This document shows positions 56,961 through 64,000 of a stretch of 64,000 bases of DNA, in pieces (position 1 is the stretch's first letter; each line of letters begins with the position of its first letter). Below the pieces are notes generated by a model that ran no database searches, had not been told where the DNA came from, and saw nothing but the letters and a program-made list of their open reading frames with translations. Both the position numbers and the translations under genes were made by a program. Source of the DNA: DYRB01 sp963802205 (GTDB lineage: Bacteria; Pseudomonadota; Gammaproteobacteria; Chromatiales; Chromatiaceae); assembly GCA_963802205.1 (NCBI GenBank), contig CAWDHW010000032.1, forward strand, positions 255,169 to 319,168, given 5' to 3'.

Positions 56961-57818
56961 ATGCCGCTGCTTGATTGTGCGGGCAGGTCCCTGGACCTCT
57001 CCCGCCCGCGGGTCATGGGGGTGCTCAACGTCACCCCCGATTCCTTCTCCGACGGTGGCGAGTACCTTGACCTCGCAGCGGCCTTGCGCCGTGCCGAGAC
57101 GATGGTGGAGCAGGGGGCCGACATCATTGACGTCGGAGGCGAGTCCACCCGCCCGGGGGCCTTGCCGGTAAGCGCCGAAGATGAGGTCCGGCGCGTTGTA
57201 CGGGTGATCGCGGCCATCGTTGCCCGGTTGCCCGTCCCCGTCTCTGTGGACACCTCCAAGCCGGAGGTCATGCGTGCGGCCGTGGCCGCAGGTGCCGGGC
57301 TCATCAACGATGTTCGCGCCCTGACCCTGCCCGGCGCCCTGGAGGCCGCGGCGGATCTGGGTGTCCCGGTCTGCCTGATGCACATGCAGGGGGAGCCAGG
57401 CACCATGCAGCAGGGGCCGACCTACAGTGACGCGGTGGCGGAGGTCGCGGCCTTCCTGCGTGAGCGCATGGCCGCCTGCCTGGCAGCGGGGATACCGGCC
57501 AGGCGCATCCTGCTGGATCCCGGTTTTGGCTTCGGCAAGGCCCTGACGCATAATCTTGCGCTGCTCGCCCGGTTGCGGGACATCGCCGCTCTCGGGCCGC
57601 CGCTCCTGGTGGGGCTCTCACGCAAGTCCATGCTCGGTGCTATCACCGGCCGGCCGGTCGCTGGGCGCCTGGCGGGGAGCCTGGCGGCGGCGGTGCTGGC
57701 GGTGGAGCGTGGGGCTGTCCTGGTGCGGGTGCATGACGTGGCAGAGACGGTAGACGCCCTGCGGGTCTTCACCGCGCTGCGCCAAGCAGAGCGAGAAACC
57801 CTGCATAGGGGCATCTGA
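56961..57818 (+). CDS. folP: Dihydropteroate synthase
   Basis: Joins p-aminobenzoate to hydroxymethyldihydropterin pyrophosphate in folate synthesis. 285 residues. MGVLNVTPDSFSDGGEYLD, DIIDVGGESTRPGA and the later DPGFGFGKALTHNL and VGLSRKSMLGAI are family signatures. The ATG at 56961 comes 19 bases after ftsH; the open frame runs farther back inside ftsH without similarity. Confidence 0.95.
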   Translation: MPLLDCAGRSLDLSRPRVMGVLNVTPDSFSDGGEYLDLAAALRRAETMVEQGADIIDVGGESTRPGALPVSAEDEVRRVVRVIAAIVARLPVPVSVDTSKPEVMRAAVAAGAGLINDVRALTLPGALEAAADLGVPVCLMHMQGEPGTMQQGPTYSDAVAEVAAFLRERMAACLAAGIPARRILLDPGFGFGKALTHNLALLARLRDIAALGPPLLVGLSRKSMLGAITGRPVAGRLAGSLAAAVLAVERGAVLVRVHDVAETVDALRVFTALRQAERETLHRGI

Positions 57819-57867
57819 CACCGGACCGCAACGCACAGCAGGCTATCGCCATAAGTCATCCGAGCGC

Positions 57868-57897
57868 CATTTGCGTTCATTGGCATTCATTTGCGGA
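57868..57897 (+). repeat. Three tandem decamers of the CATTTGCG family
   Basis: CATTTGCGTT, CATTGGCATT and CATTTGCGGA lie head to tail with an exact ten-base period just before the glmM ribosome site. The last unit matches the motif found at 3817-3828 and, in reverse complement, at 3721 and 52517. Confidence 0.6.
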
Positions 57898-57922
57898 CGA
57901 ATGATCTTCTCAGGGGAGCAGC

Positions 57923-59296
57923 GTGACGCGCAGGTATTTCGGCACCGACGGTATACGCGGGCGGGTGGGCGAGCCCATGATCAGCCCGGACTTTGTCCTC
58001 AAGCTCGGTTGGGCCGCGGGGCATGTCCTCGGTAATGGGCATGGCAAGGTGTTGATCGGAAAGGATACTCGTATCTCCGGCTACATGTTCGAGTCGGCCC
58101 TCGAATCCGGGCTGGTGGCGGCCGGTCTGGACGTGCGCCTGCTCGGCCCCATGCCGACGCCGGGGGTCGCCTATCTCACACGCACCTTTCGTGCCGTCGC
58201 GGGCATCGTCATCACCGCCTCCCACAATCCTTACCAGGACAACGGCATCAAATTCTTCTCTGCGGACGGCGACAAGCTCCCGGACGAGGTTGAACTGGCC
58301 ATTGAGGAACAGATCGATCTGCCTCTGCGTATCCGTGACCCTGCCAAGATCGGCAAGGTCAAGCGTATCGACGACGCACACGGGCGCTACATCGAGTTCT
58401 GCAAGAGCACCATCCCCTTCGCCATGTCGCTGAAAGGGCTGAAGCTCGTGGTGGACTGCGCCAACGGGGCAACCTATAACATTGCACCCTACGTCTTCGA
58501 GGAGCTCGGGGCCTCGGTGGTGCGCGTCGGCACCGAACCCGACGGCCTCAACATCAACCGTGGCGTAGGCTCCACCAAGCCCGAGACCCTCTGTCAGACC
58601 GTGGTGCGGGAGGGCGCCGACCTGGGGATCGCCTTCGACGGCGATGGCGACCGGGTCCTGATGGTGGACGCCAAGGGCCGCCTGGTGGACGGCGACGAGC
58701 TGATCTACATCATCGCCAAGTCGCGCCAGGATGAGGGCACCCTGCACGGTGATGTGGTCGGGACCGTCATGAGCAACCTGGGGCTGGAGCACGCCCTGCA
58801 GCGGCTGGGTGTCGGCTTCGCCCGCACCAAGGTTGGCGACCGCTACATCATGGAGCGCCTCAAGCAGGGGCTCGGCATCCTCGGCGGCGAGCCCTCCGGG
58901 CACATCATCTGTCGCGACCGCACCAGCACCGGGGATGGCATCGTCGCAGCCTTGCAGGTCCTGGCGGCCATCGACGGCTTCGGCACCCCCCTGGGCGACC
59001 TGTGCGGGGAGGTGGAGAAGTATCCCCAGGTGCTGCTCAACGTGCGGCTGGCCGCCAGGGACAGCGGACATGCAGGGGGTGCAGGAGCGGACCCCCGCGA
59101 CTTGCTGGGCCTTCCGGCGATCCAGGACGCCGTCTACGCCGCAGAGCGGGAGCTGCGCGGGCGCGGGCGGGTCCTCCTGCGCGCCTCCGGTACCGAACCC
59201 TTGCTGCGGATCATGGTGGAGGGCCAGGACGCCGGTCTGGTCAGCGCCCTAGCCGAGCAGTTGGCCCAGGTGGTGCGCGAACACGCGGGGGCTTGA
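57923..59296 (+). CDS. glmM: Phosphoglucosamine mutase GlmM
   Basis: Converts glucosamine-6-phosphate to glucosamine-1-phosphate for cell-wall precursors. 457 residues from a GTG at 57923 with GGGGAG before it. RYFGTDGIRGRVGE at the start, the phospho-Ser loop GIVITASHNPYQDNGIKFF, the metal loop FDGDGDRVLMVD, GGEPSGHIICRD and the phosphate-binding LRASGTEPLLRIMVE are all present. Follows folP as usual. Confidence 0.96.
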   Translation: MTRRYFGTDGIRGRVGEPMISPDFVLKLGWAAGHVLGNGHGKVLIGKDTRISGYMFESALESGLVAAGLDVRLLGPMPTPGVAYLTRTFRAVAGIVITASHNPYQDNGIKFFSADGDKLPDEVELAIEEQIDLPLRIRDPAKIGKVKRIDDAHGRYIEFCKSTIPFAMSLKGLKLVVDCANGATYNIAPYVFEELGASVVRVGTEPDGLNINRGVGSTKPETLCQTVVREGADLGIAFDGDGDRVLMVDAKGRLVDGDELIYIIAKSRQDEGTLHGDVVGTVMSNLGLEHALQRLGVGFARTKVGDRYIMERLKQGLGILGGEPSGHIICRDRTSTGDGIVAALQVLAAIDGFGTPLGDLCGEVEKYPQVLLNVRLAARDSGHAGGAGADPRDLLGLPAIQDAVYAAERELRGRGRVLLRASGTEPLLRIMVEGQDAGLVSALAEQLAQVVREHAGA

Positions 59297-59302
59297 GGAC
59301 AG

Positions 59303-60655
59303 ATGACGACATCCATCCATGGCATGTGGTCCAGCCGCCTGGCCTTCATCCTGGCGGCGACCGGCTCGGCGGTGGGGCTCGGCAACGTCTGGCGCTTCCC
59401 CTATACCGCCGGGGAGAACGGCGGCGGGGCCTTCGTCCTGGTCTACATCCTGTGCGCCGCAGCCATCGGCATCCCCATCATGATCGCCGAGATCATGCTC
59501 GGGCGGCGCGGGCGCCAGAGCCCCATCAACACCATGCGTACCCTGGCGGCCCAGGAGCGGCGGCACCCGGCCTGGCAGTTACTGGGCTGGATGGGGCTCA
59601 TTACCGCCTTTCTGATCCTGTCCTTCTACAGTGTGGTCGCGGGTTGGACCCTGGCCTACATGGTTCGCGCCCTTGGCGGGGCCTTCGACGGCCAGTCTGC
59701 GCAGGCGATTGGGACCGCCTTCGACACCTTCTTGGGGAACCCCGAGGCACTGCTCGCCTGGCATACCATCTTCATGCTTCTGACGGCCATGGTCGTCGCC
59801 CGCGGCGTGGCGAGTGGCCTGGAGCGGGCCGTGGTCTGGATGATGCCGGCCCTGTTCGTCATGCTCCTGGCCTTGGTGGGCTATGCCGGGACCAGCGGGC
59901 ACTTCGCAGAGGGGCTCGCCTATCTGTTCACCCCAGACTTCAGCAAGCTCTCCGCCGACGGGGTCTTAAGCGCCATGGGCCAGGCCTTCTTCAGCCTGAG
60001 CCTGGGGATGGGGGCGATCATGATCTACGGCTCTTACCTGGATCGGCACACCTCCATCGCCCGCTCCGCGATCATCATCTCCTTCACCGATACCCTGGTG
60101 GCCATCCTCGCCGGGGTCGCCATCTTCCCCCTGGTCTTTGCCAATGGGCTCGCCCCCCAACAGGGGTCCGGACTGGTCTTCAAGGTCCTGCCCATCGCCT
60201 TCGGCCAGATGCCCGGGGGGCGGGTGTTTGGCGGGATCTTCTTCGCACTGCTGGTGCTGGCCGCCTGGACGTCCTCCATCTCGCTGCTGGAGCCCATCGT
60301 CGCCTGGCTGGTGGAAAACCGCGGCTTCAGCCGGGTGCGGGCCGCAGTCCTGGGTGGCATCACGGCCTGGCTGCTGGGCATTGCCTGCCTGCTCTCGCTC
60401 AACCTGTGGTCCGGCTACACCCTGTTTGGGCTCGGTGTCATGGACCTGTTTGACTTTGTCACGGCCAACATCATGCTGCCCTTGGGCGGGGTCCTGATTG
60501 CGGTCTTCGGCGGCTGGATGCTGGCGCGTCGGTCCTCGGTGGAGGAACTGGCCATGGGTGACGGGGCTCTGTACCGGACCTGGCGGGTCTTGATCCGCTA
60601 CGTCGCCCCGGTCGCCGTGTCCCTGGTCGCACTGCACGCCGTCGGGCTCTTCTGA
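59303..60655 (+). CDS. Sodium-dependent transporter (SNF/NSS family)
   Basis: 450-residue LeuT-fold sodium symporter with about 11-12 helices. Family motifs: SRLAFILAATGSAVGLGNVWRFPY near the N-terminus (Na+ and substrate site), NGGGAFVLVYILC, and SLSLGMGAIMIYGSYLDRHT. The substrate is unknown; amino acids are typical. ATG at 59303 follows glmM by six bases. secG commonly occupies this place after glmM. Confidence 0.9.
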   Translation: MTTSIHGMWSSRLAFILAATGSAVGLGNVWRFPYTAGENGGGAFVLVYILCAAAIGIPIMIAEIMLGRRGRQSPINTMRTLAAQERRHPAWQLLGWMGLITAFLILSFYSVVAGWTLAYMVRALGGAFDGQSAQAIGTAFDTFLGNPEALLAWHTIFMLLTAMVVARGVASGLERAVVWMMPALFVMLLALVGYAGTSGHFAEGLAYLFTPDFSKLSADGVLSAMGQAFFSLSLGMGAIMIYGSYLDRHTSIARSAIIISFTDTLVAILAGVAIFPLVFANGLAPQQGSGLVFKVLPIAFGQMPGGRVFGGIFFALLVLAAWTSSISLLEPIVAWLVENRGFSRVRAAVLGGITAWLLGIACLLSLNLWSGYTLFGLGVMDLFDFVTANIMLPLGGVLIAVFGGWMLARRSSVEELAMGDGALYRTWRVLIRYVAPVAVSLVALHAVGLF

Positions 60656-60657
60656 CC

Positions 60658-61092
60658 GTGCCCGCCGTCAAGAAGTCCGCCCTGGTGCCCTTTTCGGCCG
60701 GACAGATGTTCGCCCTGGTCTACGATGTGACCGCTTACCCGCAGTTTCTTCCCTGGTGCAGCCGGACCCAGGTCCTGTCCGAGACCGCCGAGCAGATCTG
60801 CGGCCGCATCGAGGTCGCCCGCCTGGGGATTCATCAGACCTTCAGTACCTGCAACCGCTACGAGCGCGACCGACGCATGGACATAGCCCTGCTCGACGGG
60901 CCCTTCCGCAAGCTGCACGGCGGTTGGCGCTTTACGCCGCTGCGGGAGGACGCCTGCAAGGTCGAACTGGAGCTGGACTTCGAGTTTTCCGGCCGCCTCA
61001 TCGACAAGGCCTTCGGGCCCGTCTTCCACCAGATCGCCAATACCCTGGTGGATGCCTTCTGTAAACGAGCCAACGAGGTGTACCGTGGCTGA
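60658..61092 (+). CDS. ratA: RatA, START-like ribosome association/ubiquinone-binding protein
   Basis: 144-residue polyketide-cyclase/START-fold protein of the RatA/Coq10 group. E. coli RatA binds 50S subunits and blocks 70S formation; Coq10 homologues bind quinone. The GTG at 60658 begins VPAVKKSALVPFSAGQMFAL; YPQFLPWCSRTQV and FKARLG-like LGIHQTFSTCNRYERDRRMD are typical. Two bases separate it from the transporter and rnfH overlaps its end. Confidence 0.9.
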   Translation: MPAVKKSALVPFSAGQMFALVYDVTAYPQFLPWCSRTQVLSETAEQICGRIEVARLGIHQTFSTCNRYERDRRMDIALLDGPFRKLHGGWRFTPLREDACKVELELDFEFSGRLIDKAFGPVFHQIANTLVDAFCKRANEVYRG

Positions 61093-61399
61093 GCCGCGTA
61101 TCCAAGTAGAGGTCGCCTATGGCGGAGTCCTGGAGCAAGTCCTGATCCCAGTGGTCGCGGAGGGGGCACTGACCGCAGGGGAGGCCATCGCGCGCTCCGG
61201 GGTTGCCGCGCAGTTCCCCGAGATTGACCTCGCCATCAACAAGGTCGGCATTTACGGCAAGCTGATCCCCCTGGACCAGGCCCTGGAGAGCGGGGACCGG
61301 GTGGAGATCTACCGCGCCCTCATCGCAGACCCAAAGGAGCAGCGCAAGAAGCGGGCCGCCGAGGGCAAGGTCATGCGCAAGGGGGCCGGGGGCGAGTAG
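61085..61399 (+). CDS. rnfH: RnfH/RatB family protein
   Basis: 104-residue ubiquitin-like beta-grasp protein of unknown exact role, typically paired with ratA. GTG at 61085 overlaps the ratA stop. IQVEVAYGGVLEQVLIPV, then GIYGKLIPLDQALESGDRVE and EIYRALIADPKEQRKKRA are characteristic. The pair is conserved next to smpB/fur in many gammaproteobacteria; those are not seen here. Confidence 0.92.
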   Translation: MAEPRIQVEVAYGGVLEQVLIPVVAEGALTAGEAIARSGVAAQFPEIDLAINKVGIYGKLIPLDQALESGDRVEIYRALIADPKEQRKKRAAEGKVMRKGAGGE

Positions 61400-61584
61400 G
61401 CCCTGCCCAGAGCAGGGCCGCCTCGACGTCATCGTGGCTCGGAGGTTTTACGTGAGGGTGCCAGGGGGAGTAGGTCACAGCTTCATCGTCCCCTTGAGGC
61501 CAGCCGACGCCTCCCCCATCACGGGGGACCGGGGCCGGCGGGCCTGTCCATCCGCCGCGACCCAACCCCAACCAAGAGGTGGAT

Positions 61585-61986
61585 ATGAGCGACAAGATCG
61601 AGAAGACCCCGGAGCAGTGGCGTGCCGAGCTGACCCCGGAGCAGTACCACGTCTGCCGCGAGCAGGGCACAGAGCGGCCCTTCACAGGCAAGTACCATGC
61701 CCACCATGAGGACGGCACCTACCGGTGTTCCTGCTGCGGGGCCGACCTCTTTGACGCCGGGGCCAAGTTCGACTCCGGTACCGGCTGGCCGAGCTTCTGG
61801 CGGCCCCTGGACGATGGATCCGTGGGTAGCTCCGAGGACCTGAGCCATGGTATGCGCCGCACCGAGGTTCATTGCCAACACTGCGGCGCCCACCTGGGCC
61901 ATGTCTTCCCCGACGGACCCGGCCCCACTGGGCTGCGCTACTGTATCAACTCCGTGTCCCTTGGATTTACGGCCAAGGGCGACTAG
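61585..61986 (+). CDS. msrB: Peptide-methionine (R)-S-oxide reductase MsrB
   Basis: Repairs oxidised methionine in proteins. 133 residues. Zinc-binding CSCCGADLFD and CQHCGAHLGHVF, substrate motif FDSGTGWPSFW and catalytic Cys in GLRYCINSVSLGF. The ATG at 61585 follows GAGGTGG; a GTG two codons earlier is possible. Convergent with cls, 15 bases apart. Confidence 0.94.
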   Translation: MSDKIEKTPEQWRAELTPEQYHVCREQGTERPFTGKYHAHHEDGTYRCSCCGADLFDAGAKFDSGTGWPSFWRPLDDGSVGSSEDLSHGMRRTEVHCQHCGAHLGHVFPDGPGPTGLRYCINSVSLGFTAKGD

Positions 61987-62001
61987 GCCCGCCCCGTTAC
62001 A

Positions 62002-63456
62002 TCACAGCACCGGCCCCAGCATCGCAATGGCGTTGTTGAGCAGGCGCCGGGGGACGGACCAGGCGGCTACCTCATCCGGCGTCACGGGCCTTGAATCGGC
62101 CAGGTACTGCGCCTGACGTGCCCGCACCGCGGCGGTCAGCACAGGATCGTAGAAGAGGATGTTGTTCTCGTAGTTCAGGTCAAAACTCCGCCGGTCCATA
62201 TTGGCGGACCCGATCAGGGCCAGCTCCCCGTCCAGGGTCAGGGACTTGGTGTGCAAGAGTCCACCGCGGTAGGCGTATAACCGTACCCCGGCGGCGAGCA
62301 GGTCCGCGTAATAACTGCAACTCGCTGCCGCAACCACCCAGGAGTCGTTACGTTCCGGCAGGATCAGCGTCGTGTCTACCCCGCGCCAGGCCGCGGCGCA
62401 CAGGGCGCCCTGTATGGCGTCGTCGGGGACGTAGTAGGGCGTGGTGATGACCAACTCGCGGCGGGCCGCGTGCATCAGGGACTCGAACAACTCCGGCATG
62501 GCCGAGTGCCGCACCGTCGGCCCGGTGCCTATGACCTGGGCCAGAACCGTCGCTGGCCCCGCCGGGGCGGGGCGGCGCAACAGGTCTTGCAGATCCTCGT
62601 CCACCGCCGTCATCCAGTCGCTGACGAAGAGGTGCTGATTCTGGCGCGCGATGGGGCCCTCGAAACGGATCACCGCGTCCACCCAGGGGGCGAACCTGGG
62701 TTTGATGCGAAACTCCGGGTCGGCGCAGTTCTGGCTGCCGCAGTACGTGATGCGGTCGTCGATGACGACGATCTTACGGTGATTGCGCAGGTCGATGCGC
62801 CCGCTCAGGGGCCGCAGCAGCGGGTTGCCGATGGGCAGCGCGGTACTCAGTCGCACCCCCGCACGACCCATCGCCGTCCAGTGCGGTGACTCGATCAGAA
62901 GCCGCGAGCCCAGGTCATCCACCAGGGCACGGCACTGGACCCCGCGGGCGGCGGCACGCTTGACAGCCTCGGCCACCCGGAGACCGTTGCCGTCCGGCAG
63001 CCAGATGTAGAAGAGCAGGTGGACCTGATCGCGGGAGGCGTCAATATCCGCCACCAGGGCGGCGATGGTCGCATTGGAGTCCGCCTGGAGTGCCCCCGAA
63101 TTACCTCCCAAGGGCGTGAAGCCGCTGATCGACTGGCCGACCCGGAACAGGTGCAGATAGCGCTCGGGTACCTCCGGCGCCGCCCGTGCCTCGCCCGCGG
63201 GGGCCAGGCTCGCAGGGTCCGGTAGCCTTGCCAGGACCTCACGCAGCCGTCGGGTGCGGGAGCGACCAATGTTCACCTCGCCGAACAGGACATAGGCGAT
63301 CATCCCAACGACCGGCAAGGACAGCATGACCACCACCCAGGCGATCCGCGAGGAGGCTTCCCGGTTGGGGCGCAGCAGGACGCGTACGACAAGCACCGCC
63401 AGAATCAGGATGTGGGCGGTCAGGCCCATGAGTGCGGCGGGGTGGACCTCGATCAT
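62002..63456 (-). CDS. cls: Cardiolipin synthase
   Basis: 484-residue membrane phospholipase D-family enzyme joining phosphatidylglycerol molecules. Two N-terminal helices (about 10-30 and 38-58), then two HKD motifs: NHRKIVVIDDRITYCGSQN and LLHTKSLTLDGELALIGSANMD. VHLLFYIWLPDGNGLRV and YYVPDDAIQGALCAAAWRGV are further Cls signatures. The length matches ClsA-type enzymes. Confidence 0.94.
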   Translation of the reverse strand: MIEVHPAALMGLTAHILILAVLVVRVLLRPNREASSRIAWVVVMLSLPVVGMIAYVLFGEVNIGRSRTRRLREVLARLPDPASLAPAGEARAAPEVPERYLHLFRVGQSISGFTPLGGNSGALQADSNATIAALVADIDASRDQVHLLFYIWLPDGNGLRVAEAVKRAAARGVQCRALVDDLGSRLLIESPHWTAMGRAGVRLSTALPIGNPLLRPLSGRIDLRNHRKIVVIDDRITYCGSQNCADPEFRIKPRFAPWVDAVIRFEGPIARQNQHLFVSDWMTAVDEDLQDLLRRPAPAGPATVLAQVIGTGPTVRHSAMPELFESLMHAARRELVITTPYYVPDDAIQGALCAAAWRGVDTTLILPERNDSWVVAAASCSYYADLLAAGVRLYAYRGGLLHTKSLTLDGELALIGSANMDRRSFDLNYENNILFYDPVLTAAVRARQAQYLADSRPVTPDEVAAWSVPRRLLNNAIAMLGPVL

Positions 63457-64000
63457 GCAGCCCCCGGGGTCCAGGCAGGTGGATGCCCGCAGGGGCTTGG
63501 AGCCGTCTCCGTCCGCGCTAGCGCTGTCAGTAAGCGTCTGCGGCGGATTAAGGGTCCGACCGACACCCCATGTCGGGTCCGATCATGGTCATGCGAACTT
63601 GCGCTGTCAACTCGTGCGGACACCAGGTTGAGCGCCTGATTCACCGTGGCGCAACGCCATCATGACGATATCCACCCAAGACACTGGAACTATCCCGGTA
63701 CCGGTTCAGCCGGCCCCAATGTGATCCGATGACCGTTGCCAGCGTCTTCTGGTCTGAAGCACCCTGGAATTGTATCGGATCTGACGCATGCAAACGGGGC
63801 TAGGCATGGGGAGCGCCGGACCATGTCGGCGGCCTGCCTAGCGCCCGACATCTGCAGAGCCTCGGTTACCAAGGGCCGACTCAGGCCCCGTCTGTGCCTG
63901 ACCGACGCGTGACTCAAGGATGAGCGGGCACACGCGGCACTTTAATCCGAAGTGCCACCCTGAGCTGCGGCGTTGGACCCAGGCCGCGGCGGGAAGTCAC
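63457..64000. other. Gene-free stretch at the right edge
   Basis: No supported gene in about 540 bases; short frames on both strands lack coding character. A seven-pair hairpin (GGCACTT at 63936-63942 with AAGTGCC at 63950-63956) has no T-tract. A promoter for cls should lie at the left part but was not identified. Confidence 0.4.

Overview
The window looks like chromosomal DNA from a high-GC gammaproteobacterium of the purple sulfur type (Chromatiaceae or close kin). The strongest clue is a complete, Tat-exported high-potential iron-sulfur protein at 47.4-47.8 kb. It is supported by gammaproteobacterial gene orders (tolQ-ybgC-ruvB; rlmE-ftsH-folP-glmM; ilvI-ilvH-ilvC; ratA-rnfH; ompR-envZ). 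Assignments rest on motifs and remembered family sequences; no database search was possible.

Layout. 0-2 kb: tolQ (cut by the window edge), ybgC and ruvB on the minus strand, then tRNA-Asn with its terminator. 2-3.4 kb: an insertion sequence with a DDE transposase. 3.9-6.3 kb: a tight cbpA-cbpM-EgtB/SenA-like operon whose last gene carries a one-base frameshift. 6.5-14 kb: ilvD, photolyase, a PH-domain protein, two membrane-protein genes (one TerC) and pbpC. 14-23.5 kb: a regulatory block with a tiny membrane protein, ompR-envZ, bcp, truC, a hybrid histidine kinase, a REC-PAS regulator, an ArsR-family regulator with a cysteine pair like that of persulfide sensors, speE and a CDGSH protein. 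24-28.4 kb: an acuC-like deacetylase facing a Pat-type protein acetyltransferase, then a GNAT gene. 28.6-32.8 kb: queE, a three-domain QueD-like protein and a penicillin acylase. 33-37 kb: opgG (frameshifted), an unknown gene and opgH, for osmoregulated periplasmic glucans.

37.6-46 kb is the accessory stretch: four consecutive genes for exported proteins (unknown secreted protein, FG-GAP lipoprotein, PpiC-type foldase, small secreted protein), all interrupted by one-base indels, then a GNAT-like gene and an intact secreted subtilase with two Calx-beta repeats. 46-50 kb: a membrane protein, the HiPIP, an NlpC/P60 lipoprotein and a membrane-anchored, catalytically degenerate Mrr-like protein. 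50-63.5 kb is housekeeping: branched-chain amino acid synthesis, ribosome maturation (yhbY, rlmE), FtsH, folate and cell-wall precursor synthesis, a sodium-dependent transporter, ratA-rnfH, msrB and cls.

Most notable: the indel-dense exported-protein cluster, the triplicated PTPS protein in which only the middle domain keeps its catalytic residues, the ArsR regulator whose only two cysteines are 66 residues apart, the frameshifted EgtB-like enzyme coupled to a DnaJ-type chaperone and apparently lacking iron ligands, and a 51-residue membrane protein gene with its own ribosome site and terminator. I did not find a clear, complete, unknown defence or mobile system.
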